Shown here: piece after piece, positions 9,580 through 22,154 of the stretch
Position numbering within the stretch: the first letter of the stretch is position 1
Layout: every line of letters begins with the position of its first letter
Assembly: GCF_052324685.1 (NCBI RefSeq)
Contig: NW_027506901.1
Coordinates: 892,001 to 956,000, forward strand
Source: Brachyhypopomus gauderio
Lineage: Eukaryota > Chordata > Actinopteri > Gymnotiformes > Hypopomidae
DNA length: 64,000 bases
Direction: 5' to 3'
Position numbers and translations under genes: made by a program
The notes under the pieces: model-generated
What the model was told of the DNA's origin: nothing
The model's input: the letters and a program-made list of their open reading frames with translations, nothing else
The model's database searches: none

Positions 9580-10500
9580 GTTTCACCCCCAGTGAGACCT
9601 AAAGATACCAGCCCGATATTTAAGTTCTGAGACTTATTTTTAACACTGAGACATTATTATGAACTATATAAGGCAGAACAGATATTAGCCTATCGTCCTC
9701 TAGCAAGTCGTGCTTAACCGCTTTTGTTTTCTGCAGGTTAAAAACGACTGTAGGCTAATGTAAAGATTATTTTAGGTTTTTTTACAAGCAATTATTTACA
9801 ACATTTGTTAGGTGAAACGACAGATAAGCATTTGCACGTAAGCCTATTATTTAAGTTTTTGTTTACTTTAATTTTATTTATCTATTTATTTATTTTACGA
9901 TCCATAGACATGACGCTCTCGTGTTCTCTGAACACTGTTAGTGTCTTTTATCTTATATATCTTAAACTATATCCGGCCTGTGTCTTGCTAAGTGCCGCCT
10001 TTACCTGATCTTAGATCACGTGCTGCAGAAAGTGGTGGAAAAGTTGGAGCGCGCGCGGCAGTGATCACAACGGCGCAGCGCGTGGGGAAAGTGCAGCTGT
10101 CGCGCGCCGCAGTAAACGCGCTTTTGTCATTGTAATGTTCCCCTGGAGAACAGTGCTAGACACGGAGCCCCGGCCCGGCCATGCCTGATATCACCGCATG
10201 TACTGGTGATTAACACTGGGAAACGTTGAAGACTGACAGCATTTAAAGAAAGGCGAGAGTTATGGATGTCTTTTCTGCATCATGGGTTGGTGTAAGACAA
10301 AGACGTCTCGTCTACATAATTTATAATTAATATGTTTGCTGTATTGCCATCTAACTTTTCTCGTACACATTGTGCATAGAGAGCAAAACAAGCTATTAAA
10401 AGTTTGATATATGTAAAGAGAGAGATGTACATATACTGTATATGATCTTTGACACATAATGATGGAATCTTATTTATGCAAAGACAATTCTCTGACCCCT
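9580..10500. other. AT-rich DNA with a short CpG-rich patch, no gene recognised
   Basis: Mostly AT-rich and unassigned. About 10015-10190 is rich in CpG (GCGCGCGCGGCAG, GTCGCGCGCCGCAG) and could be a small CpG island or part of a promoter, but no exon could be supported. Confidence 0.4.
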
Positions 10501-10519
10501 AGTACAATCATGTACTGGA

Positions 10520-10552
10520 GTGTATGTGTGTATGTGTGTGTACGTGTGTATG

Positions 10553-10589
<37 letters not shown>

Positions 10590-10875
10590 AAATGGCACAT
10601 TAATGCTTCTCTCTTGGATATGTGGCAGTCTTGTTTGTGACTATGTGTGCAGGTGCAGGTGCCATTAATATGTGCATGTGTGTCTGCTTATGTTTGGAAG
10701 TGTGTTTGTGTGAGTGTGTGTCTGCTTATGTTTGGAAGTGTGTTTGTGTGAGTGTGTGTGTGCTTATGTTTGGAAGTGTGTATGTGTGTATGTGTGTGTG
10801 AGTATGTGTGCATATGTTTGGGATTGTGTGAATTTTTGTGGATGTGTGTGAATGCAGTACCATGCGAGGATGAGA

Positions 10876-10924
<49 letters not shown>

Positions 10925-11040
10925 TGAGGATGTGAGTGTGTGTGTGTGAAATACCAAAACATGTGAAGATGTGAATGTGTGTCTGTTAGAAGGAAGGACA
11001 CAGGTGCCCTTGCATTATGTGGATGTGTGTGTGTTTGTGA

Positions 11041-11104
<64 letters not shown>

Positions 11105-11524
11105 ATATATGAGTGTGTGTGTGTGTGGATATGAGAGTGTGCATATGATGGTGTTTTTGGATGTGAGAGTGTATATATGTGTGTGTGTGTGTGTGTGGAT
11201 ATGAGAGTGTGCATATGAGTGTGTGTGTGGATATGAGAGTGTGTATATGAGTGTGTGTGTGTGGATATGAGAGTGTGCATATGATGGTGTTTTTGGATGT
11301 GAGAGTGTATATGAGTGTGTGTGTGTGTGTGTGTGTGTGGATATGAGAGTGTGCATATGAGTGTGTTTGTGGATGTGTATGTGTGTGTGTGTGTGGATAT
11401 GAGAGTGTGCATATGAGTGTGTGTGTGGATATGAGAGTGTGTATATGAGTGTGTGTGTGTGTGTGTGGATATGAGAGTGTGCATATGAGTGTGTGTGTGT
11501 GTGTGGATATGAGAGTGTGTATAT

Positions 11525-11580
<56 letters not shown>

Positions 11581-11690
11581 ATATGAGAGTGTGCATATGA
11601 GTGTGTGTGGATATGAGAGTGTGCATATGAGTGTGTGTGTATGTGTGTGTGTGCATATGAGTGTGTGTGTGAGCGTGTTAGGAGGAAGGA
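10520..11690. repeat. GT-rich complex satellite
   Basis: Long (TG)n runs alternate with a unit of the form GGATATGAGAGTGTGCATATGAG. A GAAGGACACAGGTGCCCTTG segment appears at both 10992 and 11684, so a larger block may be duplicated. Long minus-strand frames rich in His and Thr are products of the repeat, not genes. Confidence 0.92.
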
Positions 11691-12030
11691 CACAGGTGCC
11701 CTTGCAGTGTGTGGTGACGTGAGTGGACTCTGAATGGGGCAGGTGGTGGAGGGGGAGGGGCTACAGAGAGGCCTCATGTATTCTAGAATGTCCAGTCCAA
11801 GCTCAGGACGTGATTGGTTTGTCAGAGCAGCCCATTCTCCTCACAGTATTCCAGCACATCCTCTCTGCTTCTCACACTGCGCAATACACATGTCAAAACA
11901 TACACTTCACAGCGCACACGCCCACAGCACACACGCCCACAGCATATAGTCTCTTTGACGCTATGAGATGAAAATTGGCAGTATGCAAATGAAGAGTGAC
12001 CGTGGGGGTTAGCGAGGACGCCCCTCCCCC

Positions 12031-12032
12031 CA

Positions 12033-12070
<38 letters not shown>
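12031..12070. repeat. (AC)n microsatellite
   Basis: Uninterrupted AC run ending in CTGG. Confidence 0.95.
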
Positions 12071-12073
<3 letters not shown>

Positions 12074-12547
12074 GTTAGTGTAGCTGTGTAGGACTAGGCG
12101 GTGATTTAGATGGCCAGCCCCTCCACGCTCTCTGCAGCACCCCCTCCCTCCTATTCTCACATCGCTCTCTACCTCTCCCTCTATACCTTTGTCTCTCTAC
12201 CTCTTTGTCCCTCTCTCTACTTTTCTTTTTCTGTGTCTCTATCTCTCATTTCTCCCCCTGTCAGATTCTCTATCTTTTGGCATCATTTGTCTTTCCTTTT
12301 TTCGTTCGTTTCCACTCTTTTCTGTACGTGTTTTCCAACATGGCCGTCCGAGGTCCTTTCTGCACCTCCTCTCTGCCTCACACAAGGTCACTCCCTCACT
12401 CTCTCACTCCCTCACTCTCTCTGTACCTCCACAACCTTCTCCTCATCCCACCATTCCATCCTTCGCCCGAATGCTGCGTGGGGCGCTATGTCTTCTGCTG
12501 TGCTGCGTCAAATTGGGGGGTGAAGAAGAAGAATGCCTGTATGTGTA

Positions 12548-12550
<3 letters not shown>

Positions 12551-12594
<44 letters not shown>

Positions 12595-12607
12595 GTGTGT
12601 GTGTGTG
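12551..12607. repeat. (TG)n microsatellite
   Basis: TG run with one CG interruption. Confidence 0.95.
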
Positions 12608-12639
12608 ACGTTGAGGAGGGGTGCAGGGTGATTGGACGC

Positions 12640-13068
12640 GCTAGGTGCCTCTCTGTTCAATGCAGCAGCACGCTGGAGTTCTCTATGAATATGGATGAGT
12701 GAGAACGGAGACTGATGCAGTGAGGAAGATTCCCCCTTCAGTCCTGAACACACACCGCCTCTCTGAACACACACCGCCTCTCTGAACACACACCGCCTCT
12801 CTGAACACACGTCTGCACACACGGCAGTTGCAGTTCTCTCACTACCACACACACGCACAGCGAGGGTTCTGGGATGGAGTGGGCGACTTTATGAGTCTCG
12901 TCCCCCTGCGTCTTGGAGACCGACCCGGGCAGCGAGGCTGACGGCCCCGTTCTTCGACGCCAGCTCCGTTCTCATGGTCGTCCGTCCAGCGGCGCCCGGC
13001 ACTGTTACCGCTGCGCGTCCCGCCTTCATGCTGTCTGAGCAAATCCGGACCACAGCTCGCCACAATGG
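12640..13068 (+). promoter_or_regulatory. Candidate 5' region / first exon of nova
   Basis: A CpG-containing, non-repetitive island (densest 12880-13065) in otherwise repetitive DNA. It ends in ATG at 13065-13067 followed by G and a strong donor (ATGG|GTGAGA). That phase is the one required by the KH1 exon at 24402, which needs one leading base G, and the join would begin Met-Glu-Glu-Gly. The usual NOVA first exon encodes a longer basic N-terminus and may lie upstream of the window. Four copies of a 20-bp CTGAACACACACCGCCTCT unit lie at 12743-12805. No transcript evidence is available; this is inference from phase and position. Confidence 0.35.
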
Positions 13069-13147
13069 GTGAGACACGGATCAACCCCCCTTTTGTTGAC
13101 TTGTTGAATGCGGTGCGCCCGGATGGGTCGACAGCTTTTTTTTGTCT

Positions 13148-13148
13148 T

Positions 13149-13181
<33 letters not shown>

Positions 13182-13265
13182 CGGCGTTCATTCATTCATT
13201 GGAGTCGGAGTGGGTTGTTTGTCCTTGCTGCGTGACCAGGACGACCCCCCTTTTCACATGTCGGG

Positions 13266-13305
<40 letters not shown>
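13148..13305. repeat. Two (TG)n microsatellites
   Basis: TG runs at about 13151-13181 and 13268-13300, with unique sequence between. Confidence 0.93.
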
Positions 13306-13877
13306 CTGTATATTGGGGTGCTCTTGATGTATATTGGGGTGCTCTTGACCCACTCCTCTCATGTGCACCAAACTCCCGTGACACGTTAACTGTGTGTGAG
13401 TGAGGGATGGAGAGTGTGTCAGTTGGTTTGGTCCAAGCCCAAATCTTGCTCATCATATTTGCGGCTGTGTTAGTTTGCTTCCCAGGCGAAATCACAGCAA
13501 CAGATTGTCATATTTACCCTAGAGTGAGACACAGGGAAACCTGTTACTCTCAGCACGGCTGCACCTCACACCTCCGCTCGTTACAAACACGCCGTGCTGC
13601 AGGGTGAGCGGGAGGAAGAGGAGCAGGAGGAAGATGCCCCCCCTCCTCTGCTCTGGGTTCAGCTCTGGGTCCCAGTCTGTTTCAGATCACAGGTAACACA
13701 CAAACCGCTCGCCTCCAGAAAGACTGCAAGAGTCGTCGTGGAAACGATAGTCTGCGGGCGGGGGTGCTGTGAAGTCAGCCACTGGTGAAGAGAGGAGAGT
13801 GAAGCTGTCCACCGTTTGCTTGCACTTGCCAAGGTCAAACGCCTGCGCGACTCGGGAAACAGCAGCAAAAATGAATG

Positions 13878-14325
13878 TAGGGTGTTGTAGAGGTGTATGT
13901 ATGTAGACCCATGAGTGTATGGGTGTAGGGGGTTGGGGTTGTATGGGTATATGGGTGTAGGGGGTTGTAGAGGTGTATGTATGTAGACCCATGGGTGTAG
14001 GGGGTCGGGGTTGTATGGGTATATGGGTGTAGGGGGTTGGGGTTGTATGGGTGTAGGGGATTGGGGTTGTATGGGTATATGGGTGTAGGGGGTCGGGGTT
14101 GTATGGGTATATGGGTGTAGGGGGTTGGGGGTGTATGGGTGTAGGGGGTTGTAGAGGTGTATGTATGTAGACCCATGGGTGTAGGGGGTCGGGGTTGTAT
14201 GGGTATATGGGTGTAGGGGGTTGGGGTTGTATGGGTATATGGGTGTAGGGGGTCGGGTTGTATGGGTTTATGGGTGTAGGGGGTCAGGGTTGTATGGGTA
14301 TATGGGTGTAGGGGGTTTGTTGGTT
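13878..14325 (+). repeat. G-rich minisatellite, unit ~32 bp
   Basis: Repeats of GTAGGGGGTTGGGGTTGTATGGGT-type units. Every unit has at least three runs of three or more G on the plus strand, so the array could form G-quadruplexes. A GTAGAGGTGTATGTATGTAGACC variant is interspersed three times. Confidence 0.93.
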
Positions 14326-14524
14326 GGGGGTTAGGGGTACTGGTGTATAGGGGTACTGGTGTATAGGAGTACTGAGGTGTAGGGTACTGGTGTGTAGGAC
14401 TACTGGTGTTTAGTGTACTAATGTTTAGGAGTAATGAGATGTAGGGTACTGGTGTGTAGGGTAGTGGGTCTACTATAGGTCTACTGAGGTATAGGGTTGC
14501 ATTAGGCATTTGAATGCAACACTA

Positions 14525-14866
14525 CGTGAGGGTGGTGGGATGGTACAGGTCACGTGAGGGTTGTGGGATGGTACAGGTCACGTGAGGGTGGTGGGATGAT
14601 GCAGGTCATGTGAGGGTTGTGGGATGATGCAGGTCACGTGAGGGTTGTGGGATGATGCAGGTCACGTGAGGGTTGTGGGATGATGCAGGTCACGTGAGGG
14701 TTGTGGGATGATGCAGGTCACGTGAGGGTTGTGGGATGATGCAGGTCACGTGAGGGTTGTGGGATGATGCAGGTCACGTGAGGGTTGTGGGATGATGCAG
14801 GTCACGTGAGGGTGGTGGGATGATGCAGGTCACGTGAGGGTTGTGGGATGGTACAGGTCACGTGAG
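14525..14866. repeat. 28-bp minisatellite
   Basis: About 12 copies of GGTCACGTGAGGGTTGTGGG plus eight more bases. Each unit contains CACGTG (an E-box palindrome). The variant GGTGGT replaces GGTTGT in the outer copies. Confidence 0.93.
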
Positions 14867-14876
14867 GGTGACAGGT

Positions 14877-15432
14877 CACACCTCCACCTCTCACACACCT
14901 CCACCTCTCACACACCTCCACCTCTCACACACCTCCACCTCTCACACACCCCTACCTCTCACACACCTCCACCTCTCACACACCTCCACCTCTCACACAC
15001 CCCTACCTCTCACACACCCCTACCTCTCACACACCCCTACCTCTCACACACCTCCACCTCTCACACACCTCCACCTCTCACACACCTCCACCTCTCACAC
15101 ACTCCTCCACCTCTCACACACCTCCACCTCTCACACACTCCTCCACCTCTCACACACTCCTCCACCTCTCACACACCTCCACCTCTCACACACCCCTACC
15201 TCTCACACACCCCTACCTCTCACACACCTCTACCTTTCACACACCTCCACCTTTCACACACCTCCACCTCTCACACACCCCTACCTCTCACACACCCCTA
15301 CCTCTCACACACCTCCACCTCTCACACACCTCCACCTCTCACACACCTCCACCTCTCACACACCTCCACCTCTCACACACCCCTACCTCTCACACACCTC
15401 CACCTCTCACACACCTCCACCTCTCACACACC
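14877..15432 (+). repeat. 17-bp pyrimidine-rich minisatellite
   Basis: About 32 copies of ACCTCCACCTCTCACAC with CCCTACC and TTTCAC variants. It is open in several frames because the unit lacks stops. It contains CCAC and TCAC in nearly every unit. Confidence 0.95.
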
Positions 15433-15779
15433 CCCACTACAATTTTCAGAGCACTTAGAACCCTATGAATCCTCTGAAGCGCTGGGTCCGTTTAACAGAG
15501 TCTGCTCTGAGTCTGCCGTGTCTCACTACCTCCTTTAGCTGCTCATGGAGACTGAGATGTGCCCTATGAGTTGTTGTGTGTCTGTGTCTGTGTTACTGCA
15601 GTTTGGTGTGTGAATCAGAGTCGTATCATTAGTTGTCAGTCAGTCGACACTGAGAGGTGGAGAAGGCTAGGGGAGTGATGTCAAAACGATGATGTAATGC
15701 ATATCCCACTGCGCACCTGGACTGCTGCAAAGTGCAGGTAGGCATCTCAGCCCACTGGGGCTAAAGGCCCCGACCCACC

Positions 15780-16765
15780 CTTACAGACTCCCCTATGCAG
15801 ACCCTCCCTTACAGACCCGCCCATCCAGACCCTCCCTTACACACTCCCCTATCCAGACCCTCCCTTACACACTCCCCTATCCAGACCCTCCCTTACAGAC
15901 TCCCTTATGCAGACCCTCCCTTACACACTCCCCTATCCAGACCCGCCCATCCAGACCCTCCCTTACAGACCCGCCCATCCAGACTCTCCCTTACACACTC
16001 CCCTATCCAGACCCTCCCTTACAGACTCCCCTATCCAGACCCTCCCTTACACACTCCCCTATCCAGACCCTCCCTTACAGACTCCCTTATGCAGACCCTC
16101 CCTTACACACTCCCCTATCCAGACCCTCCCTTACAGACCCGCCCATCCAGACCCTCCCTTACAGACCCGCCCATCCAGACCCTCCCTTACACACTCCCCT
16201 ATCCAGACCCTCCCTTACACACTCCCCCATCCAGACCCTCCCTTACACACTCCCCCATCCAGACCCTCCCTTACACACTCCCCTATCCAGACCCTCCCTT
16301 ACACACTCCCCTATCCAGACCCTCCCTTACAGACTCCCTTATGCAGACCCTCCCTTACACACTCCCCCATCCAGACCCTCCCTTACACACTCCCCCATCC
16401 AGACCCTCCCTTACAGACTCCCCTATCCAGACCCTCCCTTACACACTCCCCTATCCAGACCCTCCCTTACACACTCCCCCATCCAGACCCTCCCTTACAG
16501 ACTCCCCTATCCAGACCCTCCCTTACACACTCCCCCATCCAGACCCTCCCTTACACACTCCCCCATCCAGACCCTCCCTTACACACTCCCCCATCCAGAC
16601 CCTCCCTTACACACTCCCCCATCCAGACCCTCCCTTACACACTCCCCCATCCAGACCCTCCCTTACACACTCCCCCATCCAGACCCTCCCTTACACACTC
16701 CCCTATCCAGACCCTCCCTTACAGACTCCCCTATCCAGACCCTCCCTTACAGACTCCCCCATCCT
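15780..16765 (+). repeat. 28-bp minisatellite
   Basis: About 35 copies of CCCTCCCTTACACACTCCCC plus TATCCAGA, with variants ACAGAC/ACACAC and CTAT/CCAT. The long plus-strand frames here are repeat artefacts. Confidence 0.95.
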
Positions 16766-16789
16766 GAACTTTCTGCCGGGACTCTGCCC

Positions 16790-17274
16790 ATGAGGGTTAA
16801 AAACGTCATTATGAGCTGCAGGCTCAAGCCAGAGGAACATCCGTTAGTGACATTTAAACCGATTATTTAATGGATGAATTTCTCAAAAGCGCAAAGTTCA
16901 GCGAGGGATATATGGAGAGAAGGAGAGAATGAAAGAGGACAAGAGAGATAGAGGTAGATATAGAGAGAATGAAAAATGGAAAGAGATAGAGTGAGAGATG
17001 GTGAAATGGAGACAGGAAGTGAGAGGAAAAGATGGTGAGAAGGAGGGAGAAATAGAGGGAGAGGGAGATATGGAGAGAGAATGTCAGCACTGCAGATAGT
17101 ACCTTCAGATTTAAATTAAAGGGGAAGATGCTCTCAAGCTTCAATGAATGGACTGTATGTGTTGGGAAAATGGGGAGATTGTTTTCAACATGTGATTCTT
17201 GAATTTTCTTTTAGCATTTAAATTCTGCTGGAGTATCATCAGCGTCTGCACACAGCTGCAGTCAGGAAACATGG

Positions 17275-17305
<31 letters not shown>

Positions 17306-18110
17306 ACTCTCTCTCTCCCTTTCTATCTCTCTCCCTCTCTCTCTTCCCCACTCCCTCTCTCTCTTTCTTTATCTCTGTCTTTCTCTCAATCTTCCACTCT
17401 CTCTCTATATCTCTCTATTTCTGTATTTCTGCTCTCTCTCCCACTTTCTTTCTTTTTCTTTCTTTCTTTTCTATATTCCATCCAGCTCATGTGTCTGTTG
17501 TGCATTAAGTAGCTGCTATTTACTCTCAGATGGATTATTTTGTCTGAAATTGATTATTTTTTTCTGACATGGATTGATCTTTCTTGATCAGCCTTCCTGT
17601 TCAGAAGTCAATTACATATGCCTGGGCTAGCCACATTCATCCTTGGATGGTGTCAATTAAGTTTGTCTAGATTTTCCAGATTGCCCTAGTGTTGATTAGA
17701 TTTGGCTGGTTGCTCTGGTATTGATTAGCGATGCCTTCCAGCAAGGGAGAAGGACTCGCTCAAATGACCCCCTTCATGGAAGGGGAGGATTCTCAGCAGT
17801 GCCTATGTGTACTGTGCTATAAAGAGCATATGAGTTTGATTTGGAGTGTGCTATTAAGGGGGGTTGTATGTGATTTGGAATGTACCCAACTTCCTCTTTA
17901 AAGGCTATTACAATTAGGGCAGTGAATGTTTCATGAAGGTTTCCTTACCTTATAGAAACTCATGCTATTTTTTAAAATTATTACAGTTTCATGTAATTAT
18001 GATGTATGATTAACCACTACATCAATTCATTGATATTCTGCTTGTGCACTATTGCTGTGCTGCTCCTCACAGAGCATGTGGCTTTAACCCTAGAAGTGAA
18101 GTACCTTAGA
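16790..18110. other. Intronic DNA with a CT-rich tract
   Basis: GA-rich on the plus strand at 16900-17080, then a CT-rich tract at 17275-17470. The rest is unassigned. No exon or RNA gene was recognised. Confidence 0.5.
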
Positions 18111-18117
18111 ACTGCAA

Positions 18118-18850
18118 ACATGTCCACACCTGAATCAATCATGCCAACACCTGAATCAATCATGCCAACACCTGAATCAAACATGTCCACACCTGAATCA
18201 AACATGTCCACACCTGAATCAAACATGCCAACACCTGAATCAAACACACCTACACCTGAATCAATCATGTCCACACCTGAATCAATCATGTCCACACCTG
18301 AATCAAACACACCTACACCTGAATCAAACACACCTACACCTGAATCAATCATGCCCACATCTGAATCAATCATGCCCACACCTGAATCAATTATGTCCAC
18401 ACCTGAATCAAACACACCTACACCTGAATCAAACATCCCAACACCTGAATCAATCATGTCCACCCCTGAATCAATCATGTCCACACCTGAATCAATCATG
18501 CCAAGATGTGAATCAAACATGCCCACCCCTGAATCAATCATGTCCACACCTGAATCAAACATCCCAACACCTGAATCAATCATGTCCACCCCTGAATCAA
18601 TCATGTCCACACCTGAATCAATCATGTCCACACCTGAATCAATCATGTCCACCCCTGAATCAATCATGTCCACACCTGAATCAATCATGCCAAGATGTGA
18701 ATCAAACATGCCCACGCCTGAATCAATCATGTCCACACCTGAATCAATCATGCCAAGATGTGAATCAAGCATGCCCACACCTGAATCAAACACACCTACA
18801 CCTGAATTAAAGATGTCTACACCTGAATCAAACACACTGACTCCTGATCA
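18118..18850 (+). repeat. 21-bp minisatellite
   Basis: About 34 copies of CACCTGAATCAATCATGTCCA. Because 21 is a multiple of three, frames stay open on both strands and mimic a repetitive protein (TPESIMS on the plus strand). No splice or coding context supports translation. Confidence 0.95.
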
Positions 18851-18919
18851 AGCATGTCCAAACCTGAAATAAACACACACACACCTGAATCAACCACACA
18901 CACATTCATAGGGTAGTGA

Positions 18920-20135
18920 TGGCTACACCCCCATTCCTGACACAATACACTACAGCCCCATTCTACACACAATACACCACACCTCCATTCCTCACACAAT
19001 ACACCACACCCCCATTCCACACACTAATACATGCCCCATTCCTCACACAATACACCACACCCCCATTCCACACACTAATACATGCCCCATTCCTCACATA
19101 ATACACCACACCCCCATTCCTCACACAATACACCACACCCCCATTCCACACACTAATACATGCCCCATTCCTCACACAATACACCACACCCCCATTCCAC
19201 ACACTAATACATGCCCCATTCCTCTCACAATACACCACACCCCCATTCCACACACTAATACATGCCCCATTCCTCACACAATACACCAAACCCCATTCCT
19301 CACACAATACGCCACACCCCCATTCCTCACACAATACACCACACCCCATTCCTCACACAATACGCCACACCCCATTCCACACACTAATACATGCCCCATT
19401 CCTCACACAATACACCACACCCCATTCCTCACACAATACGCCACACCCCATTCCACACACTAATACATGCCCCATTCCTCACACAATACGCCACACCCCA
19501 TTCCACACACTAATACATGCCCCATTCCTCACACAATACACCAAACCCCATTCCTCACACAATACGCCACACCCCATTCCTCACACAATACACCACACCC
19601 CCATTCCTCACACAATACACCACACCCCCATTCCTCACACAATACACCACACCCCATTCCACACACTAATACATGCCCCATTCCTCACACAATACACCAC
19701 ACCCCCATTCCACACACTAATACATGCCCCATTCCTCACACAATACACCACACCCCCATTCCTCACACAATACACCACACCCCCATTCCTCACACAATAC
19801 ACCACACCCCATTCCACACACTAATACATGCCCCATTCCTCACACAATACACCACACCCCCATTCCACACACTAATACATGCCCCATTCCTCACACAATA
19901 CGCCACACCCCCATTCCTCACACAATACGCCACACCCCCATTCCACACACTAATACATGCCCCATTCCTCACACAATACGCCAAACCCCATTCCTCACAC
20001 AATACGCCACACCCCATTCCTCACACAATACACCACACCCCCATTCCTCACACAATACGCCACACCCCCATTCCACACACCAATACGCCACACCCCCATT
20101 CCTCACACAATACATGCCCCATTCCTGATTCTAAC
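18920..20135 (+). repeat. Compound minisatellite, ~28-bp and ~23-bp units
   Basis: CACAATACACCACACCCCCA + TTCCTCA units alternate with TTCCACACACTAATACATGC units, giving a higher-order pattern over 1.2 kb. C-rich on the plus strand, with frequent CCAC, CCAT and TCAC tetramers. Confidence 0.95.
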
Positions 20136-20392
20136 ACACTAACTTTCATCACTACAGTAACTCCACTAACTCCCTCTCCCCAATACTTTCTCTCTCCTGC
20201 TCTCTCTTTCTTCTCAAGGCCTGTCTACTCCATCTTTTATTTATTTATTCATCTTCAGACTCTATCTCCCTCTCTATCTGCCTCTCTATCTCTCCTTCTG
20301 TCTCTATCTCCTCTATCTCTTCTCTCTCTCTCTCGTCTGCCTCTTTAATTCTTTGTCACTATTGCTTCAGTCTGCCTTTTGTCTGTCTGTAT

Positions 20393-20395
20393 CTT

Positions 20396-20431
<36 letters not shown>

Positions 20432-20552
20432 GTAGTACGGGGGTCAGCTGCAGTAGATTGAGGGCAGGAGAGTGTGTGGAGCTCATCTTATCTCTCAGAT
20501 TTATTACAAGCACTTGAACCAGCCTACAGATTCTGTATATGTCCCTCACTCA

Positions 20553-20612
<60 letters not shown>
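20393..20612. repeat. (CT)n and (CT)n(CA)n microsatellites
   Basis: CT run at about 20399-20428, then a CT/CA run at 20552-20612. The DNA between looks unique. Confidence 0.9.
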
Positions 20613-20613
<1 letters not shown>

Positions 20614-21362
20614 AATAGTTCTTCTCAGATACTAGCAGTGATGTCACAGAGGAAGTGATAGAACCAGCAGAATAAACCAACCTACAAGAAATTATTATAT
20701 AACTAACAGAATAAACAGTGATGTCATAGAAGAAGCAATAGAATAACCAGTGATGTCACAGAGGAAGGAATAGAACCAATAGAATGACCAGTGATGTTAT
20801 AGAGAAAACTGTACAATCAAAAATTGCACAATCATTGCTGTTACAAAAGAACTGATCAGTTCATTGGAAAGACCTTTATTTGCATACATTTGCACAGAAA
20901 AACTGACTGTATGTATGTATTTTAGGAACAGAGGCAAATTGTGTCTCTGCAGTCATTAACATTAACAGTTCATGTTCATGAAAATGAGCTTGGTAATTTT
21001 ATAGTAATGAATTTGAGCAGCAGTTTTTCTTTTTAACTGTGGAATCTGGTTTAACTAATCCAATCGGTTTCAATAGCAGCGTCTCTGTTAAATCATTCAA
21101 CAACACTTACCTTTTTATTCTTACACTTGTATGGGTCTTTTTAGAACCTGCTTCCAGATTAAAGCCAACTGCTAGGGGATACACTGTATGTATCTGCATT
21201 ATCCATCTTAGTGTGGGTTTAATCTTAGTCTGTATGTGTAAAAACAATCCAGGACAGGTTTCAGTGTGTCACACTCGCATTGTCTGTATTTCATCAACAG
21301 ATTTCTGTATCTTGCGGGTGTTCTACACTGTGTCTTCAGTTCTCTTCCTCAGCTGTCTATAG

Positions 21363-21410
<48 letters not shown>

Positions 21411-21567
21411 GGGTGTGTGTGTGAGAGTATGTGTGTGTTTGTGTGATTGGTTGAATCCTACAGGACAAATCTGAAGATCGAACCTCTGTATGTTGCAGTT
21501 CCTTCTGCCACCCAGTCAATTATACAGCAGTGTAATACTGACTACTGATACTACTGATACTACTGAT
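20613..21567. other. Intronic DNA, no gene seen
   Basis: Short repeats of a CAGTGATGTCA-containing phrase (20636-20800) and a (TG)n run at 21363-21412. No coding exon recognised. Confidence 0.5.
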
Positions 21568-21569
21568 AA

Positions 21570-21812
21570 AGTCATGGTCTGGAGGTTAGGGAACTGGTGT
21601 TGTGACCCGTTCAATTCCTAGGCTCTAGGCCACGACTGAAGTGCCCTTGAGCATGGCACTTAACCCCACGCATTGGGCACGTGTGCACCACAGCCCCCTA
21701 GTGATCACTAGTGTGTATGTGTGTTCTCACGGCACAGATGGGTAAATGCGGAGGACAAATTTTGATTAGGGGCAAAATCACAATTGACAAATATGGCACA
21801 TTATCATTGGTT
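21570..21812 (+). mobile_element. tRNA-derived SINE, diverged copy
   Basis: Head GTCATGGTCTGGAGGTTAGG, then the shared body (CCTTGAGCATGGCACTTAAC) and tail (ACAATTGACAAATATGGCAC). The B box region is shortened (CCCGTTCAATTCC), so its internal promoter is probably dead. Confidence 0.8.
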
Positions 21813-22154
21813 CAACCGGTTAGAAAACAACCAAAACTGAAAGAATGACACGAAATAAGGAAAAGAAAAGAAAAAAAGATGTTATGATGTTACACACAGT
21901 TACACAGATGTGTTATGATGTTACACACATTGTTGAACACTGGTTCAGTTTTCCTGCTCTAGTGTGTGATGGGAAATGTGTGTCTGGATTTCCAGCTTAA
22001 TTCATAACTTGGGCAGAGTCTCAGTGTTTGCTCAAAGTGAGCGTCACACGGCATTAAGGGATCCTGTGATGCTTCCTGGGTGTCTCACTCTCTCTTCCTT
22101 GGATTTGAAAGTCCAGACCAAGGTGCCCTCACCCACAGACCTGCTGTTCCAGCG

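Noticed and set aside
10688-11777. Long minus-strand frames rich in His, Thr and Ser, and plus-strand frames rich in Cys and Val
   Set aside because: They are translations of (TG)n/(CA)n repeats; no conserved domain, splice context or codon bias.
13407-13788. Possible extra nova exon with donor-like CAGGGTGAGC near 13602
   Set aside because: The encoded residues show no NOVA similarity and no conserved acceptor was found; kept only as unassigned DNA.
14525-16765. CRISPR-like regular repeats of 28 bp
   Set aside because: The units are directly tandem with no unique spacers, there are no cas genes, and the genome is vertebrate.
14834-16793. Frames of 200-330 codons encoding HTPPPLTHLHLS- and PDPPLHTPLSRP-type repeats
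   Set aside because: Exact products of 17-bp and 28-bp minisatellites without stop codons; not proteins.
18006-18872. A 288-codon repetitive frame (TPESIMS repeats) that begins with a hydrophobic segment like a signal anchor
   Set aside because: The repeat part is a 21-bp satellite open on both strands, and the leading segment is ordinary AT-rich sequence. No sign of selection for coding.
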